Assembly: GCA_009699615.1 (NCBI GenBank) | Contig: WLNV01000058.1 | Coordinates: forward strand, 1-8,393 | Direction of reading: 5' to 3' | DNA length: 8,393 nt | Source of the DNA: Actinomycetota bacterium | GTDB taxonomy: Bacteria; Actinomycetota; Thermoleophilia; Solirubrobacterales; Solirubrobacteraceae | In this document: in pieces, positions 6,247 to 8,393 of the stretch | Layout of the letters: the number at the start of each line of letters is the position of its first letter | Position numbering within the stretch: the first letter of the stretch is position 1 | Program-made: the position numbers and the translations under genes | The notes under the pieces: model-generated | The model's input: only the letters and a program-made list of their open reading frames with translations | The model's database searches: none | Told to the model about the DNA's origin: nothing

Positions 6247-6290
6247 TGTGAACTGCTCGTGTGCTCGCGGTGAAGATGCGGTGAACGCCC
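6247..6290 (-). promoter_or_regulatory. Four-unit PHO-box-like array upstream of pstS
   Basis: On the minus strand four 7-mers repeat at exactly 11-bp intervals: GTTCACC (6286-6280), CTTCACC (6275-6269), GCACACG (6264-6258) and GTTCACA (6253-6247). They match GTTCACC at 7, 6, 4 and 6 of 7 positions. Seven conserved plus four variable bases in direct repeat is the known organisation of PhoP-binding PHO boxes in Streptomyces. The array ends about 100 bp before the pstS ATG, and its last unit occupies the -35 region. The regulator's identity (PhoP or RegX3 type) is inferred. Confidence 0.75.
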
Positions 6291-6318
6291 GCTTTCGCCC
6301 AATCCTCGGCTGGCTCGA

Positions 6319-6362
6319 AGTCACCGCCTGTTTACATCGGCGGCTCGCTTGTGACCCACAAT
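6319..6362 (+). promoter_or_regulatory. Two-unit PHO-like box and candidate promoter for the phosphoesterase-like gene
   Basis: On the plus strand AGTCACC (6319-6325) and GTTTACA (6330-6336) are 11 bp apart, each matching GTTCACC at 5 of 7 positions. CACAAT (6357-6362) follows the second unit after 20 bp, the same geometry as the pstS promoter on the other strand. Transcription would start near 6369, giving an almost leaderless message for the ATG at 6371. Confidence 0.5.
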
Positions 6363-6370
6363 GCTGAGCG

Positions 6371-7978
6371 ATGGATCCCGACTACTTCAGTCACCCACTC
6401 GCTGAGCATGGAGGCCCGTGCCCGCAGTGCAAAGCAGCAATGTCGGGCGATCAGCGCTACTGCCTCGACTGCGGCGCGCGGCGCGGTGAGGCGCGGCTTG
6501 ACCCGGTCGAGGCGGCCCGCTCGCCGCTCGCCAGCGATCCGGCTCCAGTCGCTCTCACCGGAGCCGCCGCTCTCGGTGCCACTGCACAGGCGGGGTCGCA
6601 GCCGGCCGGTTGGGAAGGTTTTCCGCTCGGCGATCTCGACTTCGGCTCGCCGCGCGTGGTCGGAGGAGCAGTGCTCGGGCTTCTTGCAGTCGGTGTTGTG
6701 CTGGGAGTGATCGGAGGACCAAAGGCTGCCAGCACCAGCGCCGCGCCTGGGCAGTCAGCGCAGGTTGCTTCGGCGGCGCCACAGGCGACCGACCCTGCAC
6801 TCGGTGGCGACACGCTCGACGGAACAGTTGATTCCTCGACTTCGACCGACGCGGTAGCGGTCGATACCGGCGTCAGCAGCTTCGAGACCAGCGCGCCGGA
6901 AAGTGGTAGCGGCGGCGGCGGCGGTGGGGGCGGCGGCGGCAGCACGACGCCAACCGTTACCTCAGCCGCGCCGATCAAGCACGCCTGGGTAATCACTCTC
7001 TCTGGTCCGAGCTACGAGGAGATCTACGGGCAGGCCGCTGCGGCGCGCGCGCCGCGCGTGAAAGCGAAGATCGCTGCTAGCTCTTACCTCGGGACCGAAC
7101 TTCGCGCCAAGGGAACGCTGCTTTCTAACTACAAGTCGATCTCAGCCGCCGGCCTTCCGAACTCGCTTGCGTTGATCAGCGGCCAAGCACCGAACAGCGC
7201 GACCAGCACCAACTGCCCGAAGTTCGTTGACATCAAGCCAGGCAAGGTCGACTCGAAGACCGGGCTCGTGAGCGGTGACGGCTGCCGCTATCCGCCTACA
7301 ACGAAGACGCTTCCCGATCAGATGACAGGCGCAGGGCTGGTCTGGAAGGGTTACTTGGAAGCGATCGGCAACGATCCAGCGAGCGGCGTGACGAGCTGCC
7401 GTCACCCCGACCCGGACGCAGACGATCCCTTCGCCGCACCGCGTCCCGGCGACGGCTACATGACCTGGCGCAACCCGTTCGTCTACTTCCGCTCGATCAT
7501 CGAGTCGCCCGATTGCGGCAGCGGCGTGATCGGTCTTGACCGCCTCGCGCCCGACCTCGCGAAGATCGAGGACACGCCCGCCTACTCGTTTATCGCTCCA
7601 GACGCCTGCCATGACGGCAGCGCCGCCGGCTGCGGAGCCGGCGCGGTCGGTGGGTTGGCCGCAGCCGACGAGTGGCTCAAGAAGATCGTGCCGTCAATCA
7701 TCGAATCGGAGGCCTACGCCGACGGGGGAGTGATCGTGATCACGAGCGATCACGCTGCCTCCAAGCCGACCGAAGCTCAAGCCAACGTCGGCGCGCTTGT
7801 GCTCTCGCCCTATGCTGCCGCCGGATCGACCGTCACCAAGGCATACGACCATTATTCGCTGCTGAAGACGCTTGAGATCGCGTTTGGCGTCGAGCCAATT
7901 GGCAAGGCCTCCAGTTCGAGCGTCAAGGCTTTCGACAAGAAGGTCTTCGCGAACGCGCCGGTTGCAGGCAGCGACTGA
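6371..7978 (+). CDS. Zinc ribbon-TM-phosphoesterase-like fusion, predicted catalytically degenerate
   Basis: This is a 535-residue membrane protein. It has an N-terminal zinc ribbon (C17, C20, C31, C34), one membrane segment (about 96-115), a Ser/Thr/Ala-rich linker, Gly181-Gly190, and from about 202 a domain like the AcpA/phospholipase C phosphoesterase family (PF04185 type). Family landmarks include HAWVITLSGPSYEEIYG (204-220), GLPNSLALISGQ (261-272), DQMTGAGLVWKGYLE (316-330), RNPFVYFRSI (367-376), AADEWLKKIVPSI (431-443), VIVITSDHA (454-462) and a YDHYSLLKTLEIAFG end. Active members carry Glu-Asn near the start, a Ser nucleophile before LPNY, and Asp-Glu near the end; here these are Ser211-Gly212, Gly261 and Asp460-His461. 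I therefore infer loss of normal chemistry or a binding role. The ribbon should be cytoplasmic and the large domain outside. It is divergent from pst, and no clear ribosome site precedes the ATG. Confidence 0.85.
   Translation: MDPDYFSHPLAEHGGPCPQCKAAMSGDQRYCLDCGARRGEARLDPVEAARSPLASDPAPVALTGAAALGATAQAGSQPAGWEGFPLGDLDFGSPRVVGGAVLGLLAVGVVLGVIGGPKAASTSAAPGQSAQVASAAPQATDPALGGDTLDGTVDSSTSTDAVAVDTGVSSFETSAPESGSGGGGGGGGGGSTTPTVTSAAPIKHAWVITLSGPSYEEIYGQAAAARAPRVKAKIAASSYLGTELRAKGTLLSNYKSISAAGLPNSLALISGQAPNSATSTNCPKFVDIKPGKVDSKTGLVSGDGCRYPPTTKTLPDQMTGAGLVWKGYLEAIGNDPASGVTSCRHPDPDADDPFAAPRPGDGYMTWRNPFVYFRSIIESPDCGSGVIGLDRLAPDLAKIEDTPAYSFIAPDACHDGSAAGCGAGAVGGLAAADEWLKKIVPSIIESEAYADGGVIVITSDHAASKPTEAQANVGALVLSPYAAAGSTVTKAYDHYSLLKTLEIAFGVEPIGKASSSSVKAFDKKVFANAPVAGSD
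6911..6940 (+). repeat. GGC/GGN run encoding ten glycines
   Basis: Ten consecutive glycine codons (residues 181-190), mostly GGC, form a flexible linker between the membrane anchor region and the phosphoesterase-like domain. The run is prone to in-frame length change and to sequencing error. Confidence 0.85.
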
Positions 7979-7991
7979 CGCCCACTGGGCG
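7979..7991 (+). terminator. Short GC hairpin directly after the phosphoesterase-like gene
   Basis: CGCCC (7979-7983) and GGGCG (7987-7991) pair around a 3-nt loop, starting on the base after the TGA stop. No T-run follows, so it is a weak terminator candidate. Confidence 0.35.
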
Positions 7992-8001
7992 ATGGCTGCG
8001 T

Positions 8002-8067
8002 GGTCACAAGACCTTTACGCGCAGACAACGTTCCGTTTACACGAGCGTGCGGCCCAGGACTCACACT
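8002..8067 (+). promoter_or_regulatory. Four-unit PHO-like array and candidate promoter for the 8132 gene
   Basis: On the plus strand four 7-mers sit at exact 11-bp steps: GGTCACA (8002-8008), CTTTACG (8013-8019), GACAACG (8024-8030) and GTTTACA (8035-8041). Exactly 20 bp after the last comes CACACT (8062-8067), a candidate -10. The order of stronger and weaker units matches the pstS array, including a weak third unit ending in ACG. The start would be near 8074, leaving a leader of about 58 nt before the TTG at 8132. Confidence 0.55.
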
Positions 8068-8120
8068 GAGTCGCAGCATCTAGTCAAGGGTCGGGCATTC
8101 CGCGCGGCCATCAATCACAC

Positions 8121-8126
8121 GGAGGG
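8121..8126 (+). promoter_or_regulatory. Strong ribosome binding site fixing a TTG start
   Basis: GGAGGG lies 5 nt before TTG 8132-8134. The reading frame from that TTG immediately encodes a signal-peptide-like sequence and stays open to the window edge, which supports TTG as the start. Confidence 0.75.
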
Positions 8127-8131
8127 TTCTC

Positions 8132-8393
8132 TTGAACAACATCAGTCTTAATCCGCGTCGAGTACTTCTCATTGGTGTGGCGCTCGCCGCACTTGTGGCA
8201 GGCACGCTCGCGCTAATCAGCTCGCTCGGTGCTCAGCCGTCGCGCGCTGCTGTGAACGACAACCAGATCACATGCAAAGGCTTTGTCCATTCCGGCGAGG
8301 TCGACGACGCAAACCCGGATCTCTACCAGGCCGAGTACCGCATCCGCTGCAACCAAGCGATCACCGGTTACTCGCTCTTCATTGGTGCGCAGG
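8132..8393 (+). CDS. Exported protein of unknown function, 5' part (truncated by window edge)
   Basis: The frame from TTG 8132 is open for 87 codons to the end of the window. Residues 1-9 are polar, ending in two arginines (MNNISLNPRR). Residues 11-29 form a hydrophobic segment (VLLIGVALAALVAGTLALI), and a small-residue stretch with possible cleavage near SRAA (about 38-41) follows. The following part (NDNQITCKGFVHSGEVDD, then LYQAEYRIRCNQAITGYSLF) has two cysteines and beta-like character, consistent with an extracytoplasmic domain. I do not recognise the family. The GGAGGG ribosome site and the upstream PHO-like array suggest an exported product made under phosphate starvation. A membrane-anchored rather than cleaved form is equally possible. 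Confidence 0.75.
   Translation, partial: MNNISLNPRRVLLIGVALAALVAGTLALISSLGAQPSRAAVNDNQITCKGFVHSGEVDDANPDLYQAEYRIRCNQAITGYSLFIGAQ

Noticed and set aside
6457..6996. Minus-strand open frame with a polyproline run, opposite the phosphoesterase-like gene
   Set aside because: The polyproline is the reverse reading of the Gly10 codon run; the plus-strand frame encodes a coherent domain protein.
1..8393. tRNA or rRNA genes, CRISPR arrays, insertion sequences
   Set aside because: I saw no cloverleaf with a CCA-type end, no spaced long repeats, and no transposase or terminal inverted repeats.

Overview
The window is GC-rich bacterial DNA. The protein idioms (PstB with EPCSALDP, Ala/Thr-rich membrane-anchored zinc-ribbon proteins, a Zn-ribbon/phosphoesterase fusion) suggest an actinobacterium, most likely class Thermoleophilia (Solirubrobacterales-like). 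That placement is my inference from remembered sequence style, not from a search.

Layout. (1) 1-242, minus strand: N-terminus of an RNA polymerase sigma-70 family factor with a good promoter behind it (TTGCAC-N17-TACAAT), cut by the window edge. (2) 486-6147, minus strand: a tightly packed high-affinity phosphate uptake operon in the order pstS-pstC-pstA-pstB, followed by three accessory genes: a lipoprotein, a membrane-anchored zinc-ribbon protein and a soluble zinc-ribbon protein. The junctions are TAGTG, TAGTG, TGATG, ATGA, a 6-nt gap, and ATGA, so the three accessory genes look translationally coupled to the transporter. No phoU is present where it is often found. (3) 6148-6370: divergent control region. 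(4) 6371-7978, plus strand: a 535-residue protein with an N-terminal zinc ribbon, one membrane segment, a Gly10 linker and an extracytoplasmic phosphoesterase-like (AcpA/PLC superfamily) domain whose expected catalytic residues appear to be replaced. (5) 8132-8393, plus strand: 5' part of an unrecognised exported-protein gene with a TTG start.

Regulation. Arrays of 7-bp units at 11-bp spacing resembling the actinobacterial PHO box (GTTCACC) lie before pstS (four units, minus strand) and before the 8132 gene (four units, plus strand). A two-unit version precedes the phosphoesterase-like gene. In all three the last unit, GTT(C/T)ACA, is followed by exactly 20 bp and then CACA(A/C)T, a candidate -10. 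I infer one phosphate-starvation regulon covering all three transcripts.

Possible system. Three proteins around Pst carry the same zinc ribbon spacing (CxxC-x10-CxxC). Two of them, on opposite sides of the control region, place it on the N-terminal, predicted cytoplasmic side of a single membrane segment with different extracytoplasmic parts. With the co-translated lipoprotein and the phosphoesterase-like domain that may no longer catalyse, this could be an envelope sensing or assembly module tied to phosphate uptake, possibly taking a PhoU-like role. The genetic linkage and shared motifs are visible; the function is inference.
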